Shown one piece after another: positions 10,380 through 21,558 of a stretch of 64,000 nucleotides of DNA. A program made the position numbers and the translations under genes. Position 1 is the first letter of the stretch. Each line of letters opens with the position of its first letter. Source of the stretch: Salticus scenicus (Eukaryota; Arthropoda; Arachnida; Araneae; Salticidae); assembly GCA_963930645.1 (NCBI GenBank), contig CAWVNO010002560.1, positions 1-64,000 on the forward strand, given 5' to 3'. The notes under the pieces are model-generated. The model was not told the DNA's origin, made no database searches, and saw only the letters and a list, made by a program, of their open reading frames with translations.

Positions 10380-11395
10380 ATGCTCTAACTCTTATTTCTA
10401 TTATTTTTCCCCTTCGCCCCCCCCCCTCCCGTCTATCCCAATAATTTTACAAATTCGAAAATATCCGCAATCGATTTGTAAGTATCAAAAACCTCTAAGA
10501 ACCAGTTTTGAACGATCTATCTCTATTTTTATTTTTTTGCCCCACCGCTCCCCCCTTCCCGCCCCTCCCAATAATTTTAAAATTTCGAAAATATCCGCAA
10601 TCGATTTGTAGGTATCGAAAACCTCTATGTACTGATTTTGAATGATCTAACTCTATTTTATTTTTTTTGCCCCTCCGCTTCCTCCCTTCCCGGCTCTCCT
10701 AATAACTTTACACTTTCGAAAATATCCTCAATCGACTTGCAGGCCTCTAAAACCTATCTGTACCAATTTTGAACGGGCTAACTGTATTTCTATTAGGTTT
10801 GCCCCGTAGCCCCCCCCCCCTCCCGCCCCTCCTAATATGTAATCTATTTTACATATTCGAAAATATCCACAATCGATTTGTAAGTATCGAAAACCTCTAT
10901 ATACCAATTTTGAACGATCTAACTCTATTTTTGTTTTTTTGCCCCCCCTCTCCCTCCCCCCTTCACGCCCCTCCTAATAACTTAACACTTTCGAAAATAT
11001 CCCCATTCGACTTGCAGGCCTTTAAAACCTATCTTTACCAATTTTGAACGGCCTAACTGTATTTCTATTTGTTTTTGCCCATAGCCCCCCCCTTACCGCC
11101 CCACCATCCTTCCCGCCCCTCCTAATAATTTTAAAAATTCGAAAATATCCGCAATCGATTTGTAAGTATCGATAACCTCTATATACCAATTTTGAACGAT
11201 AACACTATTTTTATTTTTTTGCCCCCCCCCCCTCTCCCCTCCCCCCTTCACGCCCCTCCTAATAACTTAACATTTTTTAAAATATCCCCATTCGACATGC
11301 AGGCCTTTAAAACCTGTCTGTACCAATTTTGAACGGCCTAACTGTATTTCCATTTGTTTTTGCCCCATAGACCCCCCCCCTTTGTTGCCCCACCT
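10380..11395. repeat. Helitron internal tandem array 1, alternating 120-140 bp units
   Basis: About eight units separate C-rich blocks (GCCCCCCC...). Two unit types alternate. Type A has ATCCGCAATCGATTTGTA and ATCGAAAACCTCTAT. Type B has ATCCCCATTCGACTTGCAGG and CCTTTAAAACCTAT. Both end TTTTGAACG-(A/C)TAACT. These same A and B sequences seed the satellite at 37.8-39.8 kb. Confidence 0.85.
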
Positions 11396-12235
11396 GGGGG
11401 CTGAATTTCTAAAATTCCAGAAATTGGTTTTTAGATATTTTTATTAGCTATATTTTTGAGCAAAAATTTCACGTGTATCTATTTTTTTGTTTGAGATATA
11501 TAGGATTATGCAAAATCACGTTTTGCCCCCTCGTCCCCCTTGGGGACCGAATTTTGAAAATTCCAGAAATTGGTTTTTAGACATTTGTGTTAGCTATATT
11601 TTAAAGCAAAAATTTTACGGATATCTGTTTTTTGTTTGAGATTATGTAGGATTATGCAAAATCAAGTTTTACGCATGTGAAATCACGTTTCCCCCCCCCC
11701 CCGCCCGCCCCCTTGGGGATCGAATTTTGAAAATTCCAGAAATTGGTTTTTAGACATTTGTGTTAGCTATATTTTAGAGCAAAACTTTCACGTGTATCTA
11801 TTTTTTTGTTTGAGATATATAGGATTATGCAAAATCACATTTTACGCATGTGAAATCACGTTTTGCCCCCCCCCCGTCCCCCTTGGGGACCGAATTTTGA
11901 AAATTCCAGAAATTGATTTTTAGACATTTGTGTTAGCTCTATTTTAAAGCAAAAATTTTACGGATATCTGTTTTTTTGTTTCAGATATATAGGATTATGC
12001 GAAATCACGTTTTACGCGTGTGAAATCACGTTTTGCCCCCCCGCCCCCCTTGGGGACCGAATTTTGAGAATTCCAGAAATTGATTTTTAGACATTTGTGT
12101 TAGCTATATTTTAAAGCAAAAATTTTACGGATATCTGTTTTTTTTGTTTGAGATATGAAGGATTTTGTGAAATCATGTTTTGCCCCCCCCCCCCCCCTCC
12201 TCCCCTTGGGGGGCGAATTTTGTAAAATTACTTCT
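11395..12235. repeat. Helitron internal tandem array 2, units of about 165 bp
   Basis: Five to six units carry CCTTGGGGACCGAATTTTGA, CCAGAAATTGGTTTTTAGAC, ACGGATATCTG and AAATCACGTTTTGCCCCC. Units become more diverged towards the Helitron 5' end. Confidence 0.85.
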
Positions 12236-12699
12236 TAGTGGATGCCTACGTCATAGAACGAACATTGTCACAAAATTTCATGCTTCTAGGTCCAGGGGTT
12301 TGGTCTGGGCGTTGATAGATCACCCCCTCACTCAGGAAGTCTTCTTTTATATATATAGATTTAAGAATAATCGTGTTTCTAACTAACATAATGAAATTCG
12401 ATAAAGGAATATGTCTTTTACATTTCATTAATAACTGTATATCACGGTAATTTGTCTATGGTTTTAATTCGGCGAAAATAGTTGACAATCAAAATACATT
12501 TATTTAAACTTTTCAATTATTAAATTTTTTTGAAGATTCATTAAAAAAAAAATCTGGAGTGACTCTACTCGACTTTCCGAACATTGAGTAATTAACGGTT
12601 TTGTAGATAATGTAAAGAAAGAGAAGTTGTTAAATGAACAAAAGAGAGAAAATCATAATAGAGTGTTTGAGTATTTTTCTCCATATAGTACACGATGTT

Positions 12700-13220
12700 T
12701 TATTTGACACTACTGAACTTTGAGCCCATAGATCATAATGATAAAGAATTTTTCGTTGTGTCCCTGTAAAAACCTATAAATGCTAGATTCAACAAAATGC
12801 TTGCTTATAGTTAGTGCAACAGTGACTTATAATATTACTAAAAATTTTCAGCTCAATTGAATAAGGCGTTTAGATGCTATCGCACTTTTAAAAATTTGGT
12901 CCCATAGGCCATAATGATAAAGAATTTTTCTTTGTGTCCCTGTAAAAAAAACTGTAAGTGCTAAATTCACCAAAATCTATACAGTTCGTGCAACTGTGAC
13001 CTACAACATGTGTGCAATTTTTTTGCTCTTAATAAGGCATTTAGACGCTATCACGCTTTTAAAAATTTGGCCTCATAGGCCATAATGATAAAAAAAATTT
13101 CTGAGTGTCCCTGTAAAAAAACTATAAGTGCTAGATTCACCAAAATCGATGGGGTTCGTGCTACGGTGACTTACAACATACGTACCAGCTTTCAGCTCAT
13201 TCTAGCAAAGCATTTAGACG
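12700..13220. repeat. three tandem units of about 175 bp
   Basis: Units starting near 12715, 12895 and 13070 share CCATAGGCCATAATGATAAA, TGTCCCTGTAAAAA and a CATTTAGACGCTATC block. A related block (GTTCACTCACACGCAAACAT) recurs near 60030. Confidence 0.75.
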
Positions 13221-13224
13221 CTAG

Positions 13225-13413
13225 CGTGTTCACTCACACACAAATACATATATCATCGTAAAAATAGTGAAAACAGACGCAGGGCACCTCAAAACGTATA
13301 GAAACATGGAAGTCTCAAATTCAGATTTTTGACATCATTACAATACTTTCCTTACATATATATGTATGTTCGGAAAGTAAAAAGTGACCAGCAAAGAAGG
13401 CAAAGCCTACTAA
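13225..13413 (+). mobile_element. decayed Helitron 3' end
   Basis: GACCAGCAAAGAAGGCAAAG is followed by CCTACTAA|T. It matches the Helitron end at 42324-42351 with substitutions, and keeps the small AAGGC/GCCT stem and a CTRR terminus. The sequence before it (CCTCAAAACGTATAGAAAC, then CAATACTTTC) is shared with 61475-61560. The 5' end is not identified. Confidence 0.5.
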
Positions 13414-13435
13414 TATTAAATATAATGTAATTAAA

Positions 13436-13900
13436 AGAATAATAATAATAATAATAACTGCCGATTAATATAAATGAGTTATAAAAATGAGCTGCTGGAG
13501 CTTCCGATCTTTCGGTCGACTAGTACATACATACGATATCAGAGTATTTCAAAAGACAAACTAATGTGTATTTCTCAACAAAAATATTGCTTGATTAAAA
13601 GATCAAAGATTGTTTCGTTATTTTATTTTAAAGAAACGGGATACGCATATTATCTGAAATCTACCACATCCACATTACAAGACAGATTGGAGATGATTGG
13701 GTGAATTGAATAATTTACTACACTGCGTGACGTTTATAAAACAAGTGTTCTTTTAATATAGCTTTCTTATCATCACAGAATCTGCAATTTTGCATGAATT
13801 TTATTTAGAAGAAATCTCAGTTAAAGTACTACGTAAGTAATTTTTATTGTATATTTGTTTTCAGATACACCTCTATCATTGAATATGAACTTACATAATA
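13436..13900. other. AT-rich spacer
   Basis: It starts with a short AAT repeat (13438-13457). The rest is unassigned, and a 76-codon frame at 13474-13704 has no recognisable content. Confidence 0.5.
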
Positions 13901-14426
13901 TTGGGTTGTTCGGTAAGTTCGGGCCGATTTTGAAAGAAAATTGAAACGCAAAACATTTAAATGCTCGTGTATAGTGGATTTTGATATTTTTAACATTTCT
14001 GCTAGTTCACGTGCTATATAGTGTGGGTTATTTTCGATCAGTATTTTAATCTGATCTTCATCTGGGGGGGGGGGGGGGGGGAGGGCCTACCCGGGCCCGG
14101 GTGTTCTTGATCTCGAAGATTGAAATCACCAGCTTTAATCCTAGCAAACTACTTCCGCACACTTCTTTCAGCTACAGTGCCTTTCCGGTAAAAGAAAAGC
14201 ATTAAATGCCTATAATGCACTCTGTTTGCTTCCATATTCAAAGGTGTATAAAACTGACAACAAATAACGTATCATAACCAATTTTTTTTTTTTTTTAAAT
14301 ATGCCTGAAGTACCGACTTTTAGAAAATGTATACGCATGTCATTTGTTTTCAGTCATTATGATATATTCAGACCTTGTCCTTATGCTACCTAACGAAAAT
14401 CGGCACGAACTTTATGGACGACCCAA
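13901..14426 (-). mobile_element. mariner deletion derivative, 526 bp
   Basis: The terminal inverted repeats are TTGGGTTGTTCGGTAAGTTC (left) and, on the minus strand, TTGGGTCGTCCATAAAGTTC (right). Both continue GGGCCGATTTT or GTGCCGATTTT. TA flanks both ends (13899-13900 and 14427-14428). A normal mariner is about 1.3 kb; only the region encoding the N-terminal DNA-binding part remains. Confidence 0.9.
13945..14235 (-). pseudogene. mariner transposase, N-terminal helix-turn-helix remnant
   Basis: The frame starts at ATG 14235 on the minus strand. It reads HYRHLMLFFYRKG, then VAERSVRK, an internal TAG, FARIKAGDFNLRDQEHPG, a G/C-rich interruption (poly-G at 14065-14082 on the plus strand), then DEDQIKILIENNPHYIAREL and SKSTIHEHL. 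This is the paired-type HTH region of mariner transposases with an internal deletion, one stop and a homopolymer expansion. The catalytic DDD domain is absent, so it cannot transpose itself. Confidence 0.85.
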
Positions 14427-14689
14427 TAGAAGATTCGATACAAGGTTGTTATAATTAATTCTTAAATATAAATAAATACTACTTTAATTTCTTGAAAGTC
14501 GTCTATAAATATACACACACATATATTTATACAGACATACATATATGTGTATGTGTGTGGTGATTATTTTGTCTTAAAGGGTCATATATTTTAAAAGAAA
14601 ACTTCGGTGGTAAACCAATATTTTTAATGTAAGTTACTGTTCAGCATGTAAAAACAAATGAAATATAAATTCTGATGGAATGAACAAGA

Positions 14690-15350
14690 ACGAAAAAAAT
14701 TGCGTTTGCATTGATTTTATTAACACTTTCCAATTGTACGCAATCGTTGCATCGTTTAACCTACAATGTACTTTATCTTACGCAATAACACAACGGACAG
14801 AAAGACCGACAGACTAGTTGAAGTAATAATCACTTTTAAATATTTTTGGAAAGAGTTAATAAGAAAGAATGCTCAACACAAACGGAAATGCAATTTCCTA
14901 CTACAGCCTTTAATGTATCTGAGTGTAGTCCTATAAATGTTAACGCTAAACGTACCATATTCTACAGAAAATATTTTTTAAAGTTATTTAAATACGATTT
15001 ATAAAACTACTTCTCATAGAACGCAATGCAATGGTATACTTTTGGGCATCCTGTACACAAACCAGTTGTGTTATTTATACCACTTTAAATAGGAAACATG
15101 TCATAATGAACTTGTATGACATACATTATTGTGAAGAAATTCTGAAAATATTTACGGACTCTAGAGTGCGTACAGGTATACAGGCGCACAAAAAGACAGA
15201 TAGATTAATTCAAATCATAATCGCTCTTAAACTTTGTTAGAAAGTGTTAAAAGTGTTTAATGGAAACGAAAATACAATTACAGCAATTTCTAATTATAGC
15301 CTTTAATGCATCTTATACTTTTGTATTGCCCTGCAAATCATAATGCTGAC
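14690..15350. repeat. further copies of the GGAAAGTGTTAAAAATG repeat family
   Basis: It contains a GACAGAAAGACCGACAGAC tract, GGAAAGAGTTAATAAG, then a second round with TTAGAAAGTGTTAAAAGTG and CCTGTACACAAACCAGTTGT. It is the same order of blocks as at 8590-9975. Confidence 0.65.
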
Positions 15351-15683
15351 TATACAGTAGATGTTCAAATAATTCGAATTTTTTTTTTTTTTTTGGCATT
15401 TTTTCGGTTACCTAAAAAAATACTAAGCGAAATGGCTGAAACTTCATACATGCAAAGAACATTTAAAAACTCATATTATCCCCTATCGATTCAGTCCAGA
15501 GTGCGATTAGAGGACCAACCACAAATTGAAGGTGAGCGAAAATACTTTGGATCACCCTGTATCACAAAAACTACAAATGACTTGTAACTTTAATATATTG
15601 TTGCCTATACTATGTACAATGTTTGTATGTTTTGGTGCGGAAATTGTGCAATTATTTAGGCAGATATATATATATATATATAT
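15351..15683. other. spacer ending in a (TA)n tract
   Basis: There is no recognisable gene. A (TA)n run at 15664-15683 abuts the BEL 3' LTR and probably was the insertion target. Confidence 0.5.
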
Positions 15684-16149
15684 TGAAAAAATATTATTAT
15701 ATATACTGCGCCATGAAAAGATTCGTACCATGAAAATATGCAGAAATATATAATCATAAACAACTTCTTAATCTATAGTTCTGTAATTCACGTGTTCAAT
15801 TTCAGTCATAAAGTCAGTTGGGAGAGCATAAATTCTTTATTAGAAATTAAACACACAATAAAAAACTATTTGCAGTATACTTTGAAGAATTCACAATTAT
15901 AACTTAATTCAGTAATATTTCAGGATAACATTGTTTCTTCATAAAGGAGCCAAGATCATAATATTTAAATCATAACTTTCATGTTCAAGAGAAAAAATTT
16001 ATACTTCCTGTTTAAGACAGGCCGCGAAACAAAACTAAACATAAAAAAAGTAACATTCTCAAAAAGAGAAAAAAACACCTCTCATTTGGCAAAGAGCCAA
16101 CTACTAGTCGGGGGGCTGGCGAAACGAAACCAAAAGCTACGTTCAAACA
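15684..16149 (-). repeat. BEL 3' LTR
   Basis: On the minus strand it starts TGTTTGAACG and ends TTTTTTCA. It is identical to the 5' LTR but for one base. Confidence 0.95.
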
Positions 16150-16161
16150 TGCTCCGCCCCC
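16150..16161 (-). promoter_or_regulatory. BEL polypurine tract
   Basis: On the minus strand GGGGGCGGAGCA lies immediately before the TG start of the 3' LTR. Confidence 0.65.
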
Positions 16162-16384
16162 ATGAACGAAGGTTCATAAAAATATTCTACAAGTACAATA
16201 ACAACATTAGTGTTATTACAGGTTTTCATTTTCTTGGTCTTCAACTGCAAATAGATAAGAAAAAAAAGAGATTAATATACATATGAAACATTGTACTAGA
16301 TGATTAACATAAATGGATTAAAAACAGGAACATAAAAAAAAAATAATAAATAAAATAAAATAAAATAAAAATAAAATAAAAAGT

Positions 16385-18634
16385 TCAAAATGGCAGAGGT
16401 GATAGTTTGGCGATCGGACGCTTCAACTCTCCATAAATAGTTTTCAGTAGAACCACACGAATCTTGCCATCTGCTCCAGGAAATAATTTGATTATGCGTC
16501 CCAGTTTCCACTTCAAAGGGGGCTGATTATCATCTTTTATTAAAACCAAATCGTCTTTCTTGAAATTTGGTTTATTTATTAACCATTTTGATCGCCTTTG
16601 CAAGTCTGATAGGTAATCTGAAGACCATCTGTTCCAGAAACTTTGAAAAAATTTTTGTAGAAGTTTCCATCTTTCTAGCGGGGTTAGGTTAACTGAAGAA
16701 TAGTCAGGTTCTGGTATTGAAGTCAAGGCAGTGCCTATGATAAAATGTCCTGGAGTTAGAGCATTTAAGTCACTTGGATCATTCGAGAGCGCAACAAGAG
16801 GTCTGGAGTTCAAGCACGATTCAATTTGAGTAATTAAAGTAAGGAACTGTTCATAAGTTAATATTTGTTCGCCAATAGTTCTTTTTAAATGACCCTTCAT
16901 CTGTTTTATTCCAGCCTCCCAAAGTCCTCCAAAATGGGGGGCCGATGGGGGATTGAAATTCCATTTGATTGTTTCTTCGGACAAATATCTGTGGATCTTT
17001 TCGTCAGAAGAGATCAAGGACATCATTTTTTTCATTTCGTTGTCGGCACCTACAAAGTTCGTTCCTCTGTCTGAAAACAATTCTTCAGGTTTTCCTCGTC
17101 GAGCAACAAACCTCTTCAAGGATGCGAGGAATGTTTCAGAGGTGAGATCACTGAGTATTTCCAAATGAATTGCTTTTGTGGAAAAACAGATATATAAACA
17201 AATATAACTTTTATAAGATCTAACACCTCGGCCCTTACGAGGTTTGATGAGAAAGGGGCCTGCAAGATCAACCCCGACTTTCGAAAACACTCGCGATGGC
17301 ACTACACGAGCAGCTGGAAGATCACCCATCAGTTGAGAGGCTAAGTTCGATGTGGTTCTAAAACACTTCATACAGTTCCGCAGATTCCTTTTCACGGCGT
17401 CTCTTGCATTAATTATCCAATATTGTTGTCGCAGGACTGAAATTGTTAACTGAGTTCCACTGTGAAGATGTTTTTCATGAAAATACTTTATAATTAAATC
17501 TGTAATGTGATGCGTTTTAGGAAGTATCGTTTGGTGTTTTTGACTCTCAGGTAGGTTTGCGTGTCTTAATCTTCCACCAACACGAAGAATTTCATTTTTG
17601 TCTAGAAAAGGGTTTAAAGAAAGGAGTTTGTTACTAGCATTCAGGTTTCTTCCAGATTTTAAAGTCTTTATTTCCTCTCCAAATTCATGTCTTTGAACCA
17701 ACTTCATAATAATTTTAGTTGCCTCATCAAGTTCTTGTATAGTTAAAAAGCCAGTATTTCGCGCAGATCGACATTTAGTATTTTTTATAAATCTAAGACA
17801 CCAGGCTGTAACACGTCTTAATTTAGACCAAGATGAAAACTTATATAATAATTCAAATTCATTATTGCCATGAGTTAAAGAGCAAACAGTAGTTTTCCGT
17901 TGTTCTCTCAAAATCTCTTCTTCAGGTATTTTGACTTCATTTTCCGGTAGTGGTGTCGGTAAGTGCTCTTCTTTCAACCAAATTGGTCCCTTTAACCATT
18001 CTTCATTCTTCAACAATTCAGTTACTGTGCAACCACGAGATAGCACATCAGCGGGATTTTTAACCCCTGGACAAAATCTCCACTGAGATGGGGCTACTAA
18101 TCGTTGAATTTCACGCACTCTGTTCTCTACAAAGGGCTTCCAGTTACTAGCACTTCCTTTGACCCAATAAAGGGTAATTTGGGAATCACAGAAGCATAGT
18201 ATGTTTTTGACGGGAACTGAAAATAGCTGCCCAAGATAATGAGCTAATCGAGCAGCTGTTAAGGCTCCCATCAATTCAAGTCGAGGCAAAGTAAGTTTTT
18301 TGAGAGGAGCTACTCTTGTCTTTGACATAATAAATGAAGTTTCACGGGAACAAGGATCACGAAAATAAGCTACTGTACCATATCCCTTCAAACTGGCATC
18401 GCAGAAAACACAAATTTGAATAGTTTCAGGAGTTAATTTTTCAAAATTCGTAAAATATTTTCTAGGCACTTCAAAATTTTCTAAATCCTGTATTTCACGA
18501 TGCCATTTCTTAAATTTTTGTGTTAAAGCATCAGGTAAAGCAGAATCCCAATCAACACCCTGCTCCCATAGTTCTTGCATTAGAAATTTAACTCTTATTA
18601 TAAAAGGGGACATAAACCCTACAGGGTCATACAC
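16385..18634 (-). CDS. pol: BEL pol, downstream part: RNase H, integrase, DUF5641-type C-terminus
   Basis: This is a 749-residue open stretch. The first codon of the stretch is GTG, not a real start: the frame is a continuation of pol after a frameshift. It begins with the YDPVGF motif that follows the RT in Pao elements. RNase H has D79, E120, D150 and D196. Integrase follows, with zinc-binding H386, H391, C421 and C424, then the DDE core with D456 (VGVDLAGP), D522 (FSDRGTNF) and E573 (GGLWEAGIK). Residues about 650-745 form the LERWK...LVLIKDD...W..GRI C-terminal domain typical of BEL integrases. All catalytic residues seen are intact. It would remove RNA from the hybrid and insert the cDNA. 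It lies directly after the Gag-RT frame and separate expression is unlikely. Confidence 0.92.
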   Translation of the reverse strand: MYDPVGFMSPFIIRVKFLMQELWEQGVDWDSALPDALTQKFKKWHREIQDLENFEVPRKYFTNFEKLTPETIQICVFCDASLKGYGTVAYFRDPCSRETSFIMSKTRVAPLKKLTLPRLELMGALTAARLAHYLGQLFSVPVKNILCFCDSQITLYWVKGSASNWKPFVENRVREIQRLVAPSQWRFCPGVKNPADVLSRGCTVTELLKNEEWLKGPIWLKEEHLPTPLPENEVKIPEEEILREQRKTTVCSLTHGNNEFELLYKFSSWSKLRRVTAWCLRFIKNTKCRSARNTGFLTIQELDEATKIIMKLVQRHEFGEEIKTLKSGRNLNASNKLLSLNPFLDKNEILRVGGRLRHANLPESQKHQTILPKTHHITDLIIKYFHEKHLHSGTQLTISVLRQQYWIINARDAVKRNLRNCMKCFRTTSNLASQLMGDLPAARVVPSRVFSKVGVDLAGPFLIKPRKGRGVRSYKSYICLYICFSTKAIHLEILSDLTSETFLASLKRFVARRGKPEELFSDRGTNFVGADNEMKKMMSLISSDEKIHRYLSEETIKWNFNPPSAPHFGGLWEAGIKQMKGHLKRTIGEQILTYEQFLTLITQIESCLNSRPLVALSNDPSDLNALTPGHFIIGTALTSIPEPDYSSVNLTPLERWKLLQKFFQSFWNRWSSDYLSDLQRRSKWLINKPNFKKDDLVLIKDDNQPPLKWKLGRIIKLFPGADGKIRVVLLKTIYGELKRPIAKLSPLPF

Positions 18635-18639
18635 CTTTG

Positions 18640-21558
18640 CTACAGTTTGTAAAACAATTCTCTTAGTGATAATTTCATTATCAAACCCAACAGAGATTGA
18701 ATGTCTATTCTTAACGTGTCATTATTAGTTGACCACATTATTCCCAATACTTTAGAGATATTTCCCTCATTTATTTCTTCATCAACGTTTATTCCATGTT
18801 TTTCCCACAATTTGCTTAATTCGTAAGAATTACTTTTACATTTTCTTAATGTCATATTGGCATCTTTAAGTATTTTCACAGCACCAGACGATAAAATAAA
18901 TGCTTCATTTACAGAATTAGCGCCATGAAAGAGATCATCAACATATAAGGAAGTATCAATCATATTAACTACTTTCTCAAACAAGTTCTTATAGCCCTTT
19001 ATGTGATGTTTAATGGTAGCTGAGAGCAAAAAGGGTGATGTTGTAACACCAAAAGTTACACGAGTCATGCGGAAAACCTTTAATAGAGGATTTTTACTAT
19101 TTATATCCTCAAACCATAGAAATCTCAAAAAGTTTCTATCATTTTCTGCAACCTGTATTTGCAGAAAAGCTTTTTCAATGTCACAAACAAAGGCAATTTT
19201 ATGAAGGCGGAATTTTAAAATAATATCCAAAATATTAGGATTTAAATTGGGGCCTGCAAATAAACATTCATTTAAAGATTTTGCTTCCTTTTCTTTGGAA
19301 GAAGCATCAAACACTATTCTGACCTTTGTAGTGGACTTATCTGTTCTTATCACCGGTCTGTGGGGCATATAATATACACCAGTTTCATTTTTGTTTATTT
19401 TACACTCCTCTATTATACCCATTTTCTTTTGTTCCTCAAGAATTTTTTCATATTCATTTTTAAGCCATTCATTTTTAGACAGTTTTGTTCTCAAACCCCA
19501 AAGTCTATTTTTGGCTATTTCTATATTCGATTTTAATTCATTTTTATTTTCCTTCCACAAAAATTGAATTTCATATCTTCCCTTAACAAAATTTAAATTT
19601 TCATTAAAAGAATTAATAATTTCTATATCTCTCTGTGACATAGAATCATTCTTACTGTCACATATTCCAAGTGATTCTAAATCCCAAAAACGCTGCAAAT
19701 CAAAACTGTCAAATTTATTTACAGATACAAAATGCGAATTAATTACTTCTGTACTATTATTATTCAATTTCCCCACTACAGTATATCCGAAAATAGTATT
19801 AGCAACATATAAATTATCACCGATTTCTTCAATGATACCTCTCTGTATTTTCCAAAAATAATCAGCTCCTAGCAAAATATTAATTTTGGAATCACTTAAT
19901 GAATTGTCTGCCAATTTCCAGTTTTTATTTTTAATATAACTTTCAATTTCTGGTTCGCCCCTTGGGCTTTTCAAGGGAGTCGCGGTTATTAAGTCTGTAG
20001 CTAATACTTCAACATGGATGAGCCGACGAGGATTTATTTTGCTACGCAGTTCAATATTAAAAACCTCGAATTCCTCTTCTTTACCTTTATTTATACCAAA
20101 GGCAAAAACAGTTAGCTTTTCTGTTCTTACACGGGTTAATTTTAATTCGTGGGCCAATTCTTTAGTAATAAAACTTTTTTCACTTCCGGAATCCAATAAG
20201 AGTCTGACAGTTTTTGATCTAGAATTAGATTGGGCTATGACGCAACATGTTTGCAATAACGCTGCCTGATTACTGTTTTTCAAATGGGAATTCGATACTA
20301 TAGTGTTCTCTACTACTTCTGGTTTCAAGTTTTTTGAAAAACAAAATAATTTGTTATGATCTGTTGCTTTACATTTTTCGCAAGGCTGCGATTTCACCCT
20401 GCACTGTGATGACAGATGAGATTTTAGAAAACATTTATAACACCTGCCATCCTTCTTTAATTTTAACCTTTTCTCAACATCAGTTAAATTAGTACATTCA
20501 AGAGAATGATGATCATAATTCTTGCAAAATATGCATATATTTTTTACACCTACATTCAATGAATTCATTTTATTTGGAAATTTTCTGTCATTAATTTCGG
20601 CTTTATTTTTATTTACAATTACCGAAGCATTTTTATAATTAATCATACTAAGTGATTTTTCACGCGATTCAAGTTCTACTTTAAGAAAATTAATTAAGTC
20701 TGTCACATCAGACTCATCCTTCCTTTTATCACTTTGCCTGTAATATTCAACTACTAGATCGTTTGGCAATAATTTTAATAAAATTGGATTCAGTAAATGA
20801 CCATATTGGCCTTTTGTCACCCCTAAATTAGATAAACTGCGAATATTTACTTCACAAGCGTCATAAAACTTTCTCAAAGCAGTTATATTTGATGAACTTT
20901 TTACACCTTCTAAGTTTATCAATTTATTCATGTGAGCATTAATGATAATATCCTTTTGCCCAAAACGTGTTTTCAATATTTCTATGCAATTATCATAATT
21001 TTGTTCCGTAAGTGAAAACCCTTCAATAACATTGTACGCTCTGTCAGTTAAAAGCGTTTTCAAGTAAGTGAATTTTTCAATCTTTGTAAGATTTTCATTT
21101 AAATGGATTGAATTTTCGAAACAATCGAAAAATTCGTTCCATTTTTCTATTTGTCCACCAAATTTTGGTAAGGACATTTTCGGCAATCTCACTGCCGAAC
21201 CAGTTTTTGTTTGGGTTTCACTGACAGAACAGTTTGAACTACTTTCATCTTTATTATTACATAATCTTTTTAATCTTAGTTTGATTTTGCATTTGGCAAA
21301 AATTATTTGCTCGCCGTATTTATCGCTGGTCGCGATATCTTTTTCATACTCTTTAATATATACTATTAAACTTTCAATTTCATTATTTAAATTTTTTAAT
21401 GCAATTTCTCTTTCACCTATCATTTCCTGGATTTCGATGATTTCGTCTGATTTTGTGTTTTCTAGATCATCCAATAATAAATTCTCTAATTTATTTATTA
21501 ATTTAGTTACATTTGAGCGTTCCGTAGAACGCTTAGCTTTTAACTTTTCAATATTCAT
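18640..21558 (-). CDS. gag-pol: BEL gag-pol, upstream part: Gag, zinc knuckles, aspartic protease, reverse transcriptase
   Basis: I take the ATG at 21558 as start because the conserved BEL Gag opening (an IEKLKAKRS-type basic helix) begins there. The frame also has an ATG 18 codons upstream (21612), which adds only a hydrophobic stretch. Numbering from 21612: a DUF1759-type Gag at about 140-310; three CX2CX4HX4C knuckles (C360-C373, C391-C404, C411-C424); a DUF1758-type retropepsin with LLLDSGS (D474); and an RT with D811 in the VCDIEKAF motif and YVDD at 890-893. The frame runs into a stop at 18640 just after the RT connection. Correct Pao-like sequence continues in another frame from about 18712 downwards, so a one-base-class frameshift lies between about 18640 and 18712. 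With LTRs 99.8% alike, this is a recent mutation or a sequencing error. Confidence 0.92.
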   Translation of the reverse strand: MNIEKLKAKRSTERSNVTKLINKLENLLLDDLENTKSDEIIEIQEMIGEREIALKNLNNEIESLIVYIKEYEKDIATSDKYGEQIIFAKCKIKLRLKRLCNNKDESSSNCSVSETQTKTGSAVRLPKMSLPKFGGQIEKWNEFFDCFENSIHLNENLTKIEKFTYLKTLLTDRAYNVIEGFSLTEQNYDNCIEILKTRFGQKDIIINAHMNKLINLEGVKSSSNITALRKFYDACEVNIRSLSNLGVTKGQYGHLLNPILLKLLPNDLVVEYYRQSDKRKDESDVTDLINFLKVELESREKSLSMINYKNASVIVNKNKAEINDRKFPNKMNSLNVGVKNICIFCKNYDHHSLECTNLTDVEKRLKLKKDGRCYKCFLKSHLSSQCRVKSQPCEKCKATDHNKLFCFSKNLKPEVVENTIVSNSHLKNSNQAALLQTCCVIAQSNSRSKTVRLLLDSGSEKSFITKELAHELKLTRVRTEKLTVFAFGINKGKEEEFEVFNIELRSKINPRRLIHVEVLATDLITATPLKSPRGEPEIESYIKNKNWKLADNSLSDSKINILLGADYFWKIQRGIIEEIGDNLYVANTIFGYTVVGKLNNNSTEVINSHFVSVNKFDSFDLQRFWDLESLGICDSKNDSMSQRDIEIINSFNENLNFVKGRYEIQFLWKENKNELKSNIEIAKNRLWGLRTKLSKNEWLKNEYEKILEEQKKMGIIEECKINKNETGVYYMPHRPVIRTDKSTTKVRIVFDASSKEKEAKSLNECLFAGPNLNPNILDIILKFRLHKIAFVCDIEKAFLQIQVAENDRNFLRFLWFEDINSKNPLLKVFRMTRVTFGVTTSPFLLSATIKHHIKGYKNLFEKVVNMIDTSLYVDDLFHGANSVNEAFILSSGAVKILKDANMTLRKCKSNSYELSKLWEKHGINVDEEINEGNISKVLGIMWSTNNDTLRIDIQSLLGLIMKLSLRELFYKL

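Larger units (their letters stand above)
10216..12359 (-). mobile_element. non-autonomous Helitron, 2.1 kb
   Basis: Read on the minus strand the element starts A|TCTATATATATAAAAGAAG at 12359. It ends with a small hairpin (GCGGGC, loop GTT, GCCTGC) followed by CTAG|T at 10219-10215. The TC start, the 3' hairpin, the CTRR end and insertion between A and T are the four Helitron hallmarks. No Rep/helicase frame exists, and the interior is two tandem arrays. The same 3' end (AGCGAAGCGGGC...GCCTGCTAG) closes another copy at 42351. Confidence 0.8.

Noticed and set aside
10769..11047. 92-codon frame through the Helitron array
   Set aside because: It is created by C-rich tandem units; proline runs only.
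16889..17168. Two plus-strand frames inside BEL pol
   Set aside because: They are antisense shadows of integrase.
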